Shown piece by piece: positions 1-11,519 of a stretch of DNA of 64,000 nt (the stretch's first letter is position 1; each line of letters begins with the position of its first letter). The position numbers and the translations under genes were made by a program. Source of the stretch: Triticum aestivum (taxonomy: Eukaryota; Streptophyta; Magnoliopsida; Poales; Poaceae); contig NC_057802.1 in the NCBI RefSeq assembly GCF_018294505.1, positions 308,004,961 through 308,068,960 on the forward strand. The letters are read 5' to 3'. The notes under the pieces were generated by a model that did no database searches, was not told the DNA's origin, and saw only the letters and a list, made by a program, of their open reading frames with translations.

Positions 1-780
1 GACAAATTTTCATTGATTTTTGCCATGTCAAATTACGAAATTCCTACATTTTGTCTTCATATGGACATATAAAATTTACATACCATATGATAGGTTAATA
101 TTTTTCCAAAAAGTTGCATGATTACAGATTTCCAACAATTTACCATGTGATAAGTTACTCTTTTTCCAAAAAGTTGCCACGTGATGATTATAAAATTTGC
201 AAAAAAAATCCTTGATTTATGTAAAAAAAAAATCCTTAATTACAAGTACAAACTTTTTCGCTAAGTTTTGCATGATCTATAGAATAGTTTCAAAAGTTGC
301 AATGGACCATGTCAAAATTTTAACTTTGCATGTTTTCTCATACAAATACCATGGCAATTTTTATCCCGTGTATGTTTTTTAAGTATTTGTACCATGAAAA
401 ATTTATTGTATATACCATGGCAACTTTATTGATCATTTCACGGCAAATCCTTTTTTTGTATGTATCATGGCAATTTCTCTATGTATTTTATATTTTTATT
501 CATGTATATTAAATCTTGAAACGCAACATTTTTTTTATATGTAAGGTGATTTTAGTCATGATCATAGCAAACTCTCATTTTATATGAACACCCCCCCCCC
601 CCCCCCCCCCCCCGCCCCTTCTTTTTATTGAGATGACTATTTTTTGTCCCCGCAAAATTATGCTTTGGTTGTTGGCAATATTTTTGCATAAAACAACTAA
701 TTGGGCCTCGCCCGTTTATTCCGGCCCAGTTTGACGTTCGCTCATTCGATCCGGGGATGGCCTAGCCAACTTGCTAGCTC
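1..780. other. AT-rich intergenic DNA with TTGCCATG motifs
   Basis: No gene is visible. The first 540 bases repeat variants of TTGCCATG / CATGGCAA in both orientations between AT-rich spacers. The same motif fills the interior of the MULE-type MITE at 35319-36304, so this may be the inside of a related element whose ends lie outside the window. A run of 23 C (591-613) interrupts the segment. Short open frames here are low-complexity and not credible genes. Confidence 0.5.
591..613. repeat. poly(C) homopolymer run
   Basis: Twenty-three consecutive C, followed by a G and four more C. The length is probably unreliable in any assembly. Confidence 0.9.
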
Positions 781-2211
781 ATGTTTCCTGACGGGGGTAT
801 CTTGACGGCTGAACTAGGAGGCCACCCAAGCCAAATTTGGCGATCTATTTTTGAGGGACGTGATATCTTGAAGCAGGGCTTGATCAGGAGGATAGGTAAT
901 GGCGAGTCAACATATATATGGACGGACAACTGGATACCCAGGGATGTGATGATGCAGCCATATGGGCGAAGGTCAGACAACCCCCCTGAGCTAGTTTCCT
1001 CGCTCATTGATCACACGACAGCGACATGGAATCAGGCCAGGCTCGAGGAAGTTTGTCTCCCGATTGACATCATTGCTATCATCCAAATTCCTCTTTGTAC
1101 TTCTAATATACCCGACAATTGGGCATGGAACTTTGAAAAAAGTGGCTCTTTTTCAGTCAGGTCGGCCTATAGGATGATGGTGCATACCAAAATGAGGAGA
1201 GGAGCCTGGGTGGATGAGATGGCGGGCTCATCCAGCTGTGATAGAGATGAGCACTCATGGAAGATTTTGTGGAACACAAGTTCCAGGTAAAATCCGTATG
1301 TTTTTATGGAGGCTAGCACGCCATTCTATACCGACGGAAGATGTCAGGGCCAATAGAAATATGGCAAGCTCGAGTAAATGTGGACTTTGTGGCGCGGGGA
1401 CTCATGGCATTCGATGCTTGAGTGCCCGATGGCCAGGTGTATCTGGGCACTGGTAGATGGAGAGCTTGCTGAACAATTGTGCGAGACAACAGAACCTAGT
1501 GCCAAACAGTGGCTTTTCTCTATGATTGATACATTGTCGCATATAGCTTTTGTGAAATTATCAGTTACACTATGGGCAATATGGTGGGTTAGAAGAAAAG
1601 CTATTCACGAGGAGATCTTCCAGAGCCCTGCTTCCACGCATCAGTTTATCTCTAGCTTCATAAGGGAGCTAGAATACATGCTGGGCAAGAGCACAAAATC
1701 AACAACAACCAGCAATGAAGTATCCACACGGCCTAGGGCGCCACCTCCAGGTTTTATGAAGATCCATGTAGATGCTAGCATTGCAAGGGATCAGAACAAG
1801 GGTGCTGCTGCAGCCGTCTGCAGAGATGGCGATGGAAATTTCATGGGAAGTTCTTCATTAGTGATTTATGGAATTAATGATGCTGCAACAATGAAAGCTA
1901 TCGCTTGTCGTGAGGCCCTTTCATTGGCGGATGATTTGATGTTACAAAGCTTCGTAATAGCATCGGACTCGAAGCAGATAGTGAATGATATTCAGAAGGG
2001 AACCAATGGTGCTTATGGCACCATCATTGCTGAGATTAAGAATAGGGCTTTAATGTTTAATTGTAAGTTTATTTTTGACGGCCGAGCTGCTAATAGCGAT
2101 GCCGATAGGTTCGCCAAGTTTTTCAATTCTCTTGATCAGGGGAGGCACATTTGGATGATCCAACTCCATGATCCCTTTGTAATGCCATTTTATGTGGACT
2201 TTGAGCAATAA
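781..2211 (+). pseudogene. 5'-truncated LINE: zinc-binding and RNase H end of the reverse transcriptase protein
   Basis: This is the C-terminal part of a plant LINE polyprotein spread over three reading-frame pieces (781-1290, 1214-1456, 1378-2211). The order is that of plant L1-type elements. First comes a linker starting FPDGG and containing SQIWRSI and WTDNWIP. Next is the zf-RVT zinc-binding region (KIRMFLWRLA and CGLCG). Last is an RNase H domain of the RVT_3 type with KIHVDAS, CREALSLADD, ASDSKQIV and a final NSDADRFA, so the acidic catalytic positions are present. No reverse-transcriptase fingers or palm precede it and an in-frame stop lies just upstream, so the copy is 5' truncated as expected for incomplete target-primed reverse transcription. 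The frame changes near 1270 and 1420 show that it is dead. LINE origin is well supported; the family is not identified. Confidence 0.85.
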
Positions 2212-3175
2212 AGCTCGGTTATACCCCTCAAAAAAAATGTGCAACAATATTCGCCTATGGCAGACAGTGTGCTCAAATACGGCATTCACGAACTCCGGTG
2301 ACATGTGTTAGCAACATGGAATTATCTGCCTACTTGTGCTGTGTAATTTTATTTTTTTGTATAACGACCAGCTTGCTGGACATAAGAATAGACAAGACTA
2401 GTTTGAAAAAAAAAACAGGTTATCTATCAGAATCCATCTCAGAACCAAAAAAAGAATTCATCTCAGCCGGAGGGAAAATGTTAGTATCTCATCACAAAAA
2501 TTAAGAGACAAGTCAGTCATATTGCGTGGATCTGTCGTCTTCGCTGAGCGAACAAAACCACCAGAAGGACTCCTGTCAGTTAATACCTGGATCTTGGATA
2601 CACCAGTTTTTTCATCAAGATAGATACAGATTAGGCATGTTTCCGACCTGCTGCGGTGTTGCCCGTACTTTTTCATCACTCACGACTGCTCACTTGGTCT
2701 TCCTTTTCTCAGCTACCCCTTGCCCACAAACACGGGAGAGACTACACAAATTGCAAAATCCAACAAGAAGGTGACACTTTCCCTTGGAGCTGGGAAGGAA
2801 CACACCCAAAAAGTAACGATTTTTTAAACCAAACAAGAACCGACTAAGAATCTCCTGATCATTTTCTTTCTATATATATGAATCAGATTTATTTACCTAT
2901 TCGCATCATCCATAAATTGCACTGTTGATGTTGATACAGAAGAACAACATCCACTGGAACAGTAGAACTTGATCAACCTCTTCCCCCAACATATAAATAC
3001 AGATAATCTTATATCGACCTAATCGGATCAAGATTAGAATATCTTCAGAAAAATCACAGCAAAGAAATAAAATCGAAAGAGATCAAATTCAGATGATGAC
3101 CAATTACAATTTGCATGCACGCCAATGGCAATGGCAATGGGGATGGCATGCTCTGCCGTCTCTGCACGCGCTTCT
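2212..3175. other. LINE 3' tail and 3' flank of the ABCG gene
   Basis: The sequence after the RNase H stop continues as LINE 3' UTR and probably ends in the A-run at 2406-2415. The rest, up to the ABCG stop codon, has no recognisable coding content. It would hold the 3' UTR and polyadenylation site of the minus-strand transporter gene; TTTATT at about 2888 is AATAAA on the minus strand and is one candidate signal. Confidence 0.4.
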
Positions 3176-4993
3176 TCACCTCCTCATGCGGTGGCACCTG
3201 TACCACAGGAACACGAAGCAGAGCACCCTGTAGCCGACCACGAACCCGAGCATGACTCCCAGGTTGCTCCACCTCATGCTCTCCCGCATCCCCTGCTGCC
3301 GCAGCAGCATGGTGCCGTCGAGGACGCACATGCCGCCGCCGGGGGCCGAGGCGAGGCACTCCTGGCCGCCGCGCGCGCCGCCGTACTCGTTCACGATGAG
3401 GGCCTCGAAGGGGTACTTGAACAGGCTGATGTAGTGCATGAACACCCAGTACTGCGGGATGTCCTTGCTCGCCACGAAGTAGCCGGAGAAGAGGAAGAAG
3501 CAGCCGATGAATCCGGCGATGAGGGAGTTGCCGACGATGTAGTTGGGCGCCAGCGCGCTGAGGCAGGCGGTGAATGAGTTGGCGGTGAGCATGACGAGCC
3601 AGATGACGAGCGCGAAGTAGGCGAAGCTGGCTGGCTCGCGCGCCAGGCCGACGAGCCAGTACACGGGCGTCGCGTAGAGGAGCGCCGCGGCGAGGAGGAA
3701 AGGGAGGAACACGGCGGCGTTGGAGGCGACGTAGGAGGAGACGCGGTACGCGCCCCGGGTGGTCTCCCTTTCCAGGATGCGGCGCTCCTGGAGGAACACC
3801 GGGAGGCCCTCGGTGGTGGAGGAGAGCACGAAGGTGAGGTTGAAGGCGAAGAAGCCCAGCCGGGACTGCAGGTCGGTGGTGCCCAGGAAGATTGTGCCGA
3901 GGAACACGCCGACCACCGCCGACTGCACCATTCGCGCCGCGAACAGCTGCGGCGTCCGCAGCACCGTCTTCACGAAGCGCCCCGACAGGATGCAAACCTC
4001 CGCCGCTGCCGAGTTGGCGTACGCGGCGCGGCGCGCGGACGAGGAGGACGGCGAGGGCACCGGCGCGGCAACATCTTGGTATGTGAGCGCGGTGGCGATG
4101 ACGACGTCCGGCTTGAGGGTATCGATGGTCTCCATGGCGTACTCGAGGACGTTGACGTGGGCGGGGATGGAGTGGCCGGAGCCGGCGAGGCGGGCCTCGA
4201 GGAACGGCAGGGAGCCGTGGTGCCGGACGGCGCCGTCGGCGAGGAGGACGACGCGGTCGAGCAGCTCGAGGATGCGGAAGCCGGGCTGATGGATGGTGAG
4301 CACGACGGTCTTGCCGTGCGCGGTGGCCATGTCCCTGAGCATCTTGACAATGTGCAGCGCGGAGCCGGAGTCGAGCCCGGACGTGGGCTCGTCCAGCAGC
4401 AACACGGCCGGATCGTGCACGAGGTCAACACCGATGGACACCCTCCTCCGCTCGCCCCCGGACACGCTGGCGACCCTCGAGTGCGCGACGTGGCGCAGCC
4501 CGAGCTCGGCCATGAGCTCCCTGGCCCGCGCCTGCGCGGCGCCCGGCGCGGCGCGCAGCCGCAGGCGCGCGCTGTACAGCAGCGACTCCTCGACGGTGAG
4601 CATCGGGAAGAGCGCGTCGTCCTGCGGCACGTGGCCGGACACCCGGCGGAAGCGTGCGGCGTCCATGGGGCAGCCGTTCACCAGCACCGCCCCGGTGAGC
4701 ACCCTGGCCGGGTCCGCCGACCCCGCCAGCACCGACAGCAGCGTGGTCTTGCCCGCCCCGCTCGGCCCCACGATCGCCACCACCTCCCCGGGGGCCGCCT
4801 CGCATGTGACGCTCCTCAGCAGCAGCCGCTCGCCCTTGCCGCCCCGCAAGAAGGACGACACTCCGACGCCGCGGGCCGGAAGAACGTAGGACAGAGCCCT
4901 CGTCTCGAGGCGGTACCTCGGCCTCCGGCGCCCGGTCCCCGTCTTGCCCAGCGACATCGCCGGCCTCACCACTGTCTCCCTCGGAGACGCCAT
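3176..4993 (-). CDS. ABC transporter G family half-transporter, intronless
   Basis: A 605-residue uninterrupted frame with the ABCG order: nucleotide-binding domain first, membrane domain second. Visible motifs are Walker A GPSGAGKTT (76-84), Q-loop glutamine (124), signature VSGGERRR (177-184), Walker B VLLLDEP (197-203) with the D-loop SGLDS, and the switch histidine in TIHQPG (235). Residues from about 330 to 600 form the ABC2-type membrane domain with roughly six hydrophobic segments and a cysteine-containing loop (about 545-565) before the last one. Half-transporters of this family dimerise and export lipids, hormones or wall precursors across the plasma membrane. The missing introns, compact length and phrase VTCEAAPGEVVAIVGPSGAGK point to the ABCG4/5/8/10/23-type clade, but the substrate cannot be read from sequence. 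The start is the first ATG of the frame. The gene is very GC-rich, as many grass genes are, against AT-rich flanks. Confidence 0.95.
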   Translation of the reverse strand: MASPRETVVRPAMSLGKTGTGRRRPRYRLETRALSYVLPARGVGVSSFLRGGKGERLLLRSVTCEAAPGEVVAIVGPSGAGKTTLLSVLAGSADPARVLTGAVLVNGCPMDAARFRRVSGHVPQDDALFPMLTVEESLLYSARLRLRAAPGAAQARARELMAELGLRHVAHSRVASVSGGERRRVSIGVDLVHDPAVLLLDEPTSGLDSGSALHIVKMLRDMATAHGKTVVLTIHQPGFRILELLDRVVLLADGAVRHHGSLPFLEARLAGSGHSIPAHVNVLEYAMETIDTLKPDVVIATALTYQDVAAPVPSPSSSSARRAAYANSAAAEVCILSGRFVKTVLRTPQLFAARMVQSAVVGVFLGTIFLGTTDLQSRLGFFAFNLTFVLSSTTEGLPVFLQERRILERETTRGAYRVSSYVASNAAVFLPFLLAAALLYATPVYWLVGLAREPASFAYFALVIWLVMLTANSFTACLSALAPNYIVGNSLIAGFIGCFFLFSGYFVASKDIPQYWVFMHYISLFKYPFEALIVNEYGGARGGQECLASAPGGGMCVLDGTMLLRQQGMRESMRWSNLGVMLGFVVGYRVLCFVFLWYRCHRMRR

Positions 4994-5140
4994 GGATCCC
5001 TATAAGCCTTCCAGTGGAGATCGTCCGAGCAAGTAGGAGAGAAGAGCGAGAGATTGTTACAAAGGCGTCCCAGCAAGGGGTGGTGAGAAGGGTTGAGCTA
5101 ACCGCACCAACCTCTCCCCCTTATGTACACTCGTAATGTT
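4994..5140 (-). promoter_or_regulatory. 5' UTR and candidate core promoter of the ABCG gene
   Basis: Read on the minus strand, a TACATAAGG element (plus-strand 5118-5126) lies about 125 bases upstream of the ATG. It is followed by a purine/pyrimidine-mixed leader without upstream ATG codons in good context. It is a weak TATA-like match and the transcription start is not proven. Confidence 0.3.
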
Positions 5141-6113
5141 TGCTGTGTGGTTTGGCGCGCGCGCGAGGTCTGAAGTCTGAACCTGATGCTGGTGCGACGC
5201 CGTCAGTTTGGTGCCACCGCACGGGAGTTTTCAAGGGTTTTGTTGTGTTTCCTCCGGTGCGCTCGTCTCGTCTATCCGTGTGTGTCCGGTGGCTTGTGGA
5301 TACGGAGGACGTGCCGGTTCGCGTTCGGGGCTTGACGCCCAAGCTTGCAAGCTTGGTGCACCGGGACAGATCAACTCATCTCACTATTTTTCTCTCTCTG
5401 TTTCTCGCTCACTGCTCACATCGTTTAGATGTCGTCGTATCGTACGTGGGGCAGTTAGTTGGATTGCTGAACCTAGTTTAAATTTTTTATAATGCTATAT
5501 ACTCTGACGAATACAGAGTATAGACACGGTAAGAGTATTCGGGGCTAATGGTTACGCACATTTAATCCCGTCGTTTGACCAGTTTTCTACAAATCGCTAT
5601 CTTTTTTTTTTTGCGGGTGTACAAATCACTATCTTGTGATGCTCCTGAACTTTTTTTTTCGATAAAGAACGCTTTTTATTGACTCATAACTTAGTCCAAA
5701 TGCACACATTATATATGGAACGAACGAATTCAGAAAACATTTTACTACGACCTTGGTCGGCAATAGGATCGGCAGGGGCTTGCCGGATCGGGTCGGACGG
5801 CGGGTTTCCACCGGTGACCTAACGGCTGGCCGGTCCGATTTGATCTAACCTGGGGTGGGTTGTTGGTCTTTGGCTTGCGCGGCAGGCACAGGGTGAGGCA
5901 GCAGCCCGGTGCACGAAACCTCCGTCTCCGTGTGGAGTGCGGCGGGGTGCAGAGATTTTCTGATGAGCGGTTCCATTGACCGCGCAGGCCACACCCGGTT
6001 GGTCACCCTCACTGCTCCCTCCCTGGCTGGCTTCGGTCACCCTATGCCAATTGCCAAGCCAGCTGCCGTACTCGTTCAGGCCTAAATTAGAGAAAGGTGT
6101 AGCTACTACGTAG
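5141..6113. other. ABCG upstream region, no gene recognised
   Basis: Moderately GC-rich DNA with no convincing coding frame; short frames here do not resemble a known protein. At 5651-5690 a T-run followed by CGATAAAGAACGC resembles the 3' end of a minus-strand non-LTR retroposon common in Triticeae. Its body could not be delimited. Confidence 0.35.
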
Positions 6114-6197
6114 TACTCCCTTTGTCCCAAAATATAAGAACGTTTTTCATACTAGTGTAGTATAAAAACGTTCTTATATTTTAGGACAGAGGGAGTA
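6114..6197. mobile_element. Stowaway MITE (about 80 bp)
   Basis: A near-perfect inverted repeat flanked by the dinucleotide TA on both sides. The left terminus is CTCCCTTTGTCCCAAAATAT and the right terminus is its near complement ending GACAGAGGGAG. The arms read into each other through AAGAACGTTTTT and AAAACGTTCTT with a short centre ACTAGTGTAGT. TA duplication and CTCCCT termini are diagnostic of Stowaway elements (Tc1/mariner MITEs). It carries no gene and depends on a transposase in trans. It sits about 1.1 kb upstream of the ABCG start codon. Confidence 0.9.
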
Positions 6198-7480
6198 TCA
6201 AATTGACGTCCTTTGCTTCAGTGTAACTGGATGGATCACCCGGCTGACAGCAGTGAACGGAGAGTCGTCGATGGAAGCCGCAAGCTAATGATTTCGCTTT
6301 TGGATGAGTACGGCTCGTTGCTCTAGCCGGTTTCGACAGAGGGGGGTCATCAGCCATGCTGTTGCTTTCTCTTCCGAAAGGAAGATGATGGCCATTGGCA
6401 ACACTGGACGCATCCAGCGAGCGAGTGGCTCAAGTTGAGAACGTCGGTCATGATGAAACAGCCAAACAATGGCAGGGGTGCGTTGGTCCCACTTTTCCAT
6501 GCATAGTGGGATGTAGTATTACCTTAGTCAACACAAGACGTACGCACTCTGCCCATGCATATACGTATGCCGTACTACGTCTTGGCTGGAGATCCTGAGC
6601 AGCAGTACGTGCGTGGCAAGAGAAGAATAAAATCTCTGTCCGATATATAGCTCATATCGGTAAGAAATCACAACAAAAGTAATGCAACGCATTGCAGTAC
6701 GATCCACTGGCTCGTCTGAAAAGCGCAAGCCAGGACCTTCACTGTGACGAGCAGGAGCAGCTCAAGTTAGTTGCAGAGTCGCGGTTGATCAGAGCGGGAG
6801 TTTGAACAAGTTTACACCGTACACCTTGCTACTAATAATAAAGATCTAGGGTCTCACGGTCATGAATTCACAAGCAAGCCATGGCACATGGGGATCTATA
6901 TTGCAGCCTTCGGTTACATGCACAAACTTGCGGGCAATGGTTTATGCAGCTGGCCGGGGTGAGACTACAGCGCATGCAGGTGAGATCGCTTCACTGGCGC
7001 GCGTCGGATTCCACCTAAAGCCTATGGTCAATCTGTCTCTCCCTCTCCCTATGCTTCAGCGTGTTTGGTTCGGGGAATTGGAAATGGGGAATGGGTGTTG
7101 AGGGGTGAGAAAGCTGAAAGTTAATTGTTTGATTAGAGGGAACGCGAGTTTAAGTTTGAAAGGGAATGAAAGTTGACTAAGCCAATTCTCACCCATTTTT
7201 TCTCAGTGGTACCCTGTTAATTCGTGAGCAGATTTTTATCCCATACTAATTTTCATCATATACTCCCAAACAAGGAAATGGTAGTAAAACTCTACTTCTT
7301 ATGCCTAATCCTTCCACAAGCATCCTTGTGAAAACTCTCATTACCCTGCCCGAGTGTTTACCAAACAGTGGATTTGGATGAGTACTCCTAATCCCCTGAT
7401 CCTATTGAGCGCTTAAGGTGCCGGTTATAGGCTAACTCGTCAACCGGCGCACACGACCCCTCAGCCCTGTGTCTGCCCAT
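6198..7480. other. Intergenic DNA without recognised gene
   Basis: No coding frame, RNA gene or clear element can be supported. Near 7069 and 7355 there are imperfect inverted TGTTTGGT / ACCAAACA motifs about 290 bases apart. These could be termini of an old hAT-like MITE, but no target duplication was found. Confidence 0.3.
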
Positions 7481-8230
7481 TTACACCTTTTTTTCTCTTC
7501 TTTTAAAGTTCAAAAAATCCACAACAAATCGGTAACTAACGGGACACCTTAGCCATTCTGACTAGTATACTTCTTTTCTCTTTTTCAAATATAATGCTAA
7601 AAGAAATAAAACACGGTGGTTTCCTTGTCTTTTTTTTCTTTTCACTTTATTTTTCATTTTCTTTTCATTTTCGAATTTTGTGGATTTTTTAAATTGTGAA
7701 CTTTTCTTAAATTAATGATTTTTTTCAAATTCGTGAACTTTTCCGAATCCACAAACTTGTTAAAAATCCGTGAACTTTTTCTCAAAACACGCGAACTTCT
7801 CTTCTAAGTCATGAACTTTTTCTCAAATACGCGAACTTTTTGTCAACGTCCATGAACTTTTTCCAAAATTGGTGGACTTTTTTTCAAATGTTTTTTTTCA
7901 AAATCAATCAACTTTTTAAAAAAGCTTTGAATTTTTTTCAAGATTGATGGATTTTTTTCAAATCTATGAAATTGTTTTAAAATCAATGATTATTTTCAAA
8001 TCGATGAAGTTTTTTTTTCAAAATCAAGAACTTTTTTCAAGTTTGTGTACTTTTCTTCAAAGATTATGAACATTTTTTCAAATCGAGGAAGTTTTCTCAA
8101 ATTTGGGAACTTTTTCAAAATTAATGTACTTTGTCAAAATTGATGAACTTTTCTTTTCATAGTTTCAGAGTTTTTCAAATTCGTGTTTTTTTCCTGAATT
8201 CTTTTCTATTTCATGTTTTGTTTTTCAAAT
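7480..8230. repeat. Degenerate array of GAACTTTTTTCAAA-type units
   Basis: About 750 bases are built from variants of GAACTTTTTTCAAAATT with spacing near 20-30 bases. The unit recurs dozens of times with point changes and length drift. Strong A/T strand asymmetry and absence of frames argue for slippage-grown transposon filler. Confidence 0.6.
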
Positions 8231-8339
8231 AATTTATACTAGGTATATAATATTTCATATATGTTATACGTAGTACTAAAAGGGTGAGTATTGTTTCCTC
8301 GTGTAGACAACATGGCGAGGTCTGTCTAGTCACTGCTGG

Positions 8340-9300
8340 TTTAACGCAGTAGGACATGCCTTGCCCAAAGTTTCGCTCAACTGCAGTCATCTGCTATTTC
8401 TCGGGCTAGAGCGACTAAACATACCCGCCGCGAGGAGAGCTCCTCCTTTGCCTTTCTCCGGTGGCTCCCCTCCGCCGATGACCTCGATCGTCGGTGGTGA
8501 GGGGGGTCACGGATCTATGCGTGTGGGTCCTGTACCTTTAGGTTAGGCCCTAGTAGCTTATGTTTTTTGGGTCGTTCATCTTCTTGGCTTTGGCGGTGGC
8601 TTTGGCGGCACTGAATAAATAAGCATCTGATCTTTCCCCATCGAGGCAATCCGTCCTACGGATAGAAATGGATTTGGAAACAAGTCTGTTCAAGCAAGGA
8701 TGGTGTGGTGACGACATCCTCAAGGTGGACTTGTGCCCTCGGGCTCCACCATTGTGACGGCGTTTGCTCCAGCGTCGGCGCGGAGCCTGGGGGTTGTCGA
8801 GGAGCGGATGCAGATTGTGGTATGCATCGACGACATATGGAAGATGGTGGATCGTGTGTTGTGTTTGTGGTTCCTGGATGGCAGGTATGGTTTCCTCCTT
8901 CGACGTTTTAGTTGTGCGGGGGTGCCAGATCTGGAATTTGATGACGTGTTCGGGGTGTTGCCCCGGTTTGATTCATTCAACGGAAATGGTTTCGCCTTTG
9001 GTGAGCCACCTTCGAGGTCCGCAAAGCTGTGTATTAGTGATGGAGCCGCGTCGAGGTCGGGTTTGATGGTGATCCGTCATTTTTTGGTGGCTACTGTGGT
9101 GGTGTCAAAGGCATTTGACGTGCGTTGGTGTCAAGCTCAAAGGATTCTTCGGTCTTGATCGTATTTTTTCTTCTTGGCTGGTGTTCCTGTGTGCAAAAGG
9201 CTAGCGTTTTGCTAGTTTTTCAATTTTGCCAGATCATGTGCACGAGACTTGTACTATGGTTCTAATGATATAAATGAGACACGTATTACCATCTCAAAAA
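8340..9300 (+). mobile_element. Non-LTR retroposon-like segment ending in a short A-tail
   Basis: A GC-richer stretch with abrupt borders to AT-rich arrays. It begins with leader-like GGTGGCTCCCCTCCGCCGAT and ends with GATATAAATGAGACACG followed by CTCAAAAAA at about 9293-9300. This matches a class of short Triticeae non-LTR derivatives that keep leader and tail sequences but lack a coding region. Frames of 86-141 codons inside overlap each other on both strands and show no known domain. No target duplication was recognised, so the 5' border is uncertain. Confidence 0.4.
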
Positions 9301-9399
9301 AGGACGTTGACCAAACTTTTTTAGTCGTGTTTCCCTTTTCAGCATGTTGCCGGGCTGGCCTGCTTGGCGTCACGTGCGAGCGCCAGCAGCGCTAACTAG

Positions 9400-10990
9400 C
9401 ACTTAGAGTGTCGGGGAGCTCCTATTTGTCGCTTATTGCGGCAGACAGTCGAGCAAACGCACAGGCGGCCCCGACTGGGCCGGCCCACTACCGAATTGGC
9501 GAATGAGCCGTGCCAGAGATCGACTACTGTAGCAACTATATCAATACGGAAAAACAAGGAGCATTACCGAGAATCGAACACGAGACCTCCATCAAACAAG
9601 ATTTTCGGGCTAGCCACTTTACATAATGAGAACTAGTGATTACTTGCCAGCGCAAAGACTATAAGAACAATACAAATGTAGATTCAGAAATTCCTTTTCT
9701 TTTTTTCCTTTTGTTTTTTTACTTTTTTGTTCGAAATTCCAAAAAAAATGTTCTCGAACCTGAAATTTGTTCAAAAATTCAGAAAATTGGTCTATATTTT
9801 AAAAAAGTGTGTACGTTTTTTGAATTTCTGAACATTTTCATAGACAAGATTTTTTTTGCACATGCGAACAACAAAATTGAAACTGCTGAAAATGTTTTCG
9901 AAAAACATCAAACATTTATTGAAGTTGTGAACAAATTATGAAATTCCCAACAAATTTTTAAACCACGAACATTTTTTAGATTTTTGAACAAATATTTGAA
10001 AATGGAACATTTCATGAAATTACGAACAAAAATTGAAACTGCAGCAAATGTTTTTGAAAAACCTGAAACATTTTTTGAAGTTGCGAACAAATTACGAAAT
10101 TCTGAACAAATTTTTGAACCACAAACTATTTTGAATTTTGGAACAAATATTTGAAAATGGAACATTTCATGAAATTACGAACAAAAATTGAAACGACAAT
10201 TTTTTTTGAATTTGTGAACAAAAATTTGAAAACGGAACTTCATGAAATATCTAACAAAAATTTGAAACCACGAACATTTTTGAAATTCCTGAACACTTTT
10301 TCAAACTCGAACATTTTGGAATTTTAGACCAAAATTTGCAACCGTGAACATTTTTTTTGTAATTCTTGATTTTTTTTTAAAATATGAACATTTTCTAAAT
10401 TTGTGAACAAATTTTTGAAATACATGAACATTATTTCAAATTCCTATATATTTTTTGGAATTCAAAACATTTTTTGAATTTGCGAACATATTTTAAACAA
10501 TGGAACATATTTTTAAAATCTGAACAAAATTTAAATTATTGAAACAAAGGGAATATCGACTTGAAAAAGGAAAAAAGGTTGAAAGTAAAAAAAAGAAACA
10601 AAAAAGAGAAAAAGAAAAGGAAAAGAAAAGAAGAAAGAAAGAAAAAAAATAGAAAAACAAAAAACCCAAGAGAAATAGAAAATACTGGTTCAGGGAACCT
10701 TTAGAAGGTTAACAAAACCAGAAAACCCGTCTGGGTACTCTAGAAGGTTCCCAAAAACGGATATGCTGCAACACATTAAATGGGCCGGCCCAAGTCATTG
10801 CTCGATCGGTAGGGTCTGTGCGAAAGGTTGACAATTCGACACATAGTTCGTCAATAGAATATTCCTAGAGCGCCGAACAGGGGGTCTCAGCCGGTCGCCC
10901 GGTGGAGCGATCAAGGAGCGAGTTGTGCTTTTATGGGCCGGCCCAACTAAGCATGTGTGTGAGTGCTCGTGCGCCAACCACTTCCTTGAG
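9400..10990. mobile_element. Probable non-autonomous Mutator-like element with AT-rich filler
   Basis: GC-rich ends enclose an AT-rich array. The left end (about 9413) reads GGGAGCTCCTATTTGTCGC and the right end, complemented, reads GACCCCCTGTTCGGCGCTC (about 10870-10890), an imperfect inverted pair. Each end is followed inward by the palindrome GGGCCGGCCCA (9478-9488, 10781-10791, again at 10935-10945). The interior 9640-10560 repeats GAACAAATTTTTGAAA-type units, then a purine-rich tract to about 10680. The layout resembles non-autonomous grass MULEs. There is no transposase and the 9-bp duplication was not identified. Confidence 0.4.
9640..10560. repeat. Degenerate array of GAACAAATTTTTGAAA units
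   Basis: Dozens of variants of GAACATTTTTTGAAATT and GAACAAATTTTTGAAA. A longer unit is duplicated about 180 bases apart: GAACATTTCATGAAATTACG occurs at about 10003 and again at about 10159, with similar flanks. There is no coding potential. Confidence 0.6.
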
Positions 10991-11500
10991 CACTGACGAG
11001 GACTCCTCCTAATGAGACCTCCTCGTCGGTGCCTTCAGCGTGCAGTAGATGTTCGGGCGCCTACGTGGTTCCTTCGTGGGCTGCATTAGGAAGCCCACTC
11101 CGTGGTGTAACTGTTTTGTGTTGTTGTTATGTTCAATCTCTGCTTCGTTCGCTGTTTGTGTCGTAATGAGTTGAATTGCATCGATCTGAATCCCCCGAAT
11201 TATGGAAAAAGGTTGTGCACTGTCGTTTACTGTTTTGTTTGTTGTTGGAACGAGGTTGTGCACTGCTTTATGTTTTTTTCTTATCTTTTCTCAACGATTT
11301 AATAATTTTTATTTTTGTTGGAAAAAATAATTCATGAGAAAAGACAATAAAAAGAAGAGTAAAATGATTAAAGAATCAGGTATTACTTGGTTCCGAGATT
11401 ATTTGTCGAAAAATGAGAAAAATTATGTAGTGCTAAATTCTTGTTCGTCATAAAATCTTAGGAAACAACTTTTAATATCGAAGCCAACGGCAAAATGGAA
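10991..11500. other. Intergenic DNA without recognised gene
   Basis: Mixed-composition DNA following the MULE-like element, including the inverted words GACGAGGACTCC and GACCTCCTCGTC. No gene, RNA or clear element terminus is supported. Confidence 0.3.
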
Positions 11501-11519
11501 AAAGGATAAAAAAAATATT

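Noticed and set aside
3054..5005. Several long open frames overlapping the ABCG gene on both strands (for example 4076-5005 plus and 3054-3995 minus)
   Set aside because: They are rich in Arg, Ala, Gly and Pro, have no domains, and arise because the GC-rich ABCG codons leave few stops in other frames.
7061..7390. Possible hAT-like MITE with TGTTTGGT/ACCAAACA ends
   Set aside because: The inverted match covers only about 8 bases with poor extension, and no 8-bp duplication was found.
8733..9158. Overlapping frames of about 140 and 100 codons in the retroposon-like segment
   Set aside because: Both are confined to one GC-richer block, have no recognisable domain and no splice or start context. 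The segment is better explained as a non-coding retroposon.
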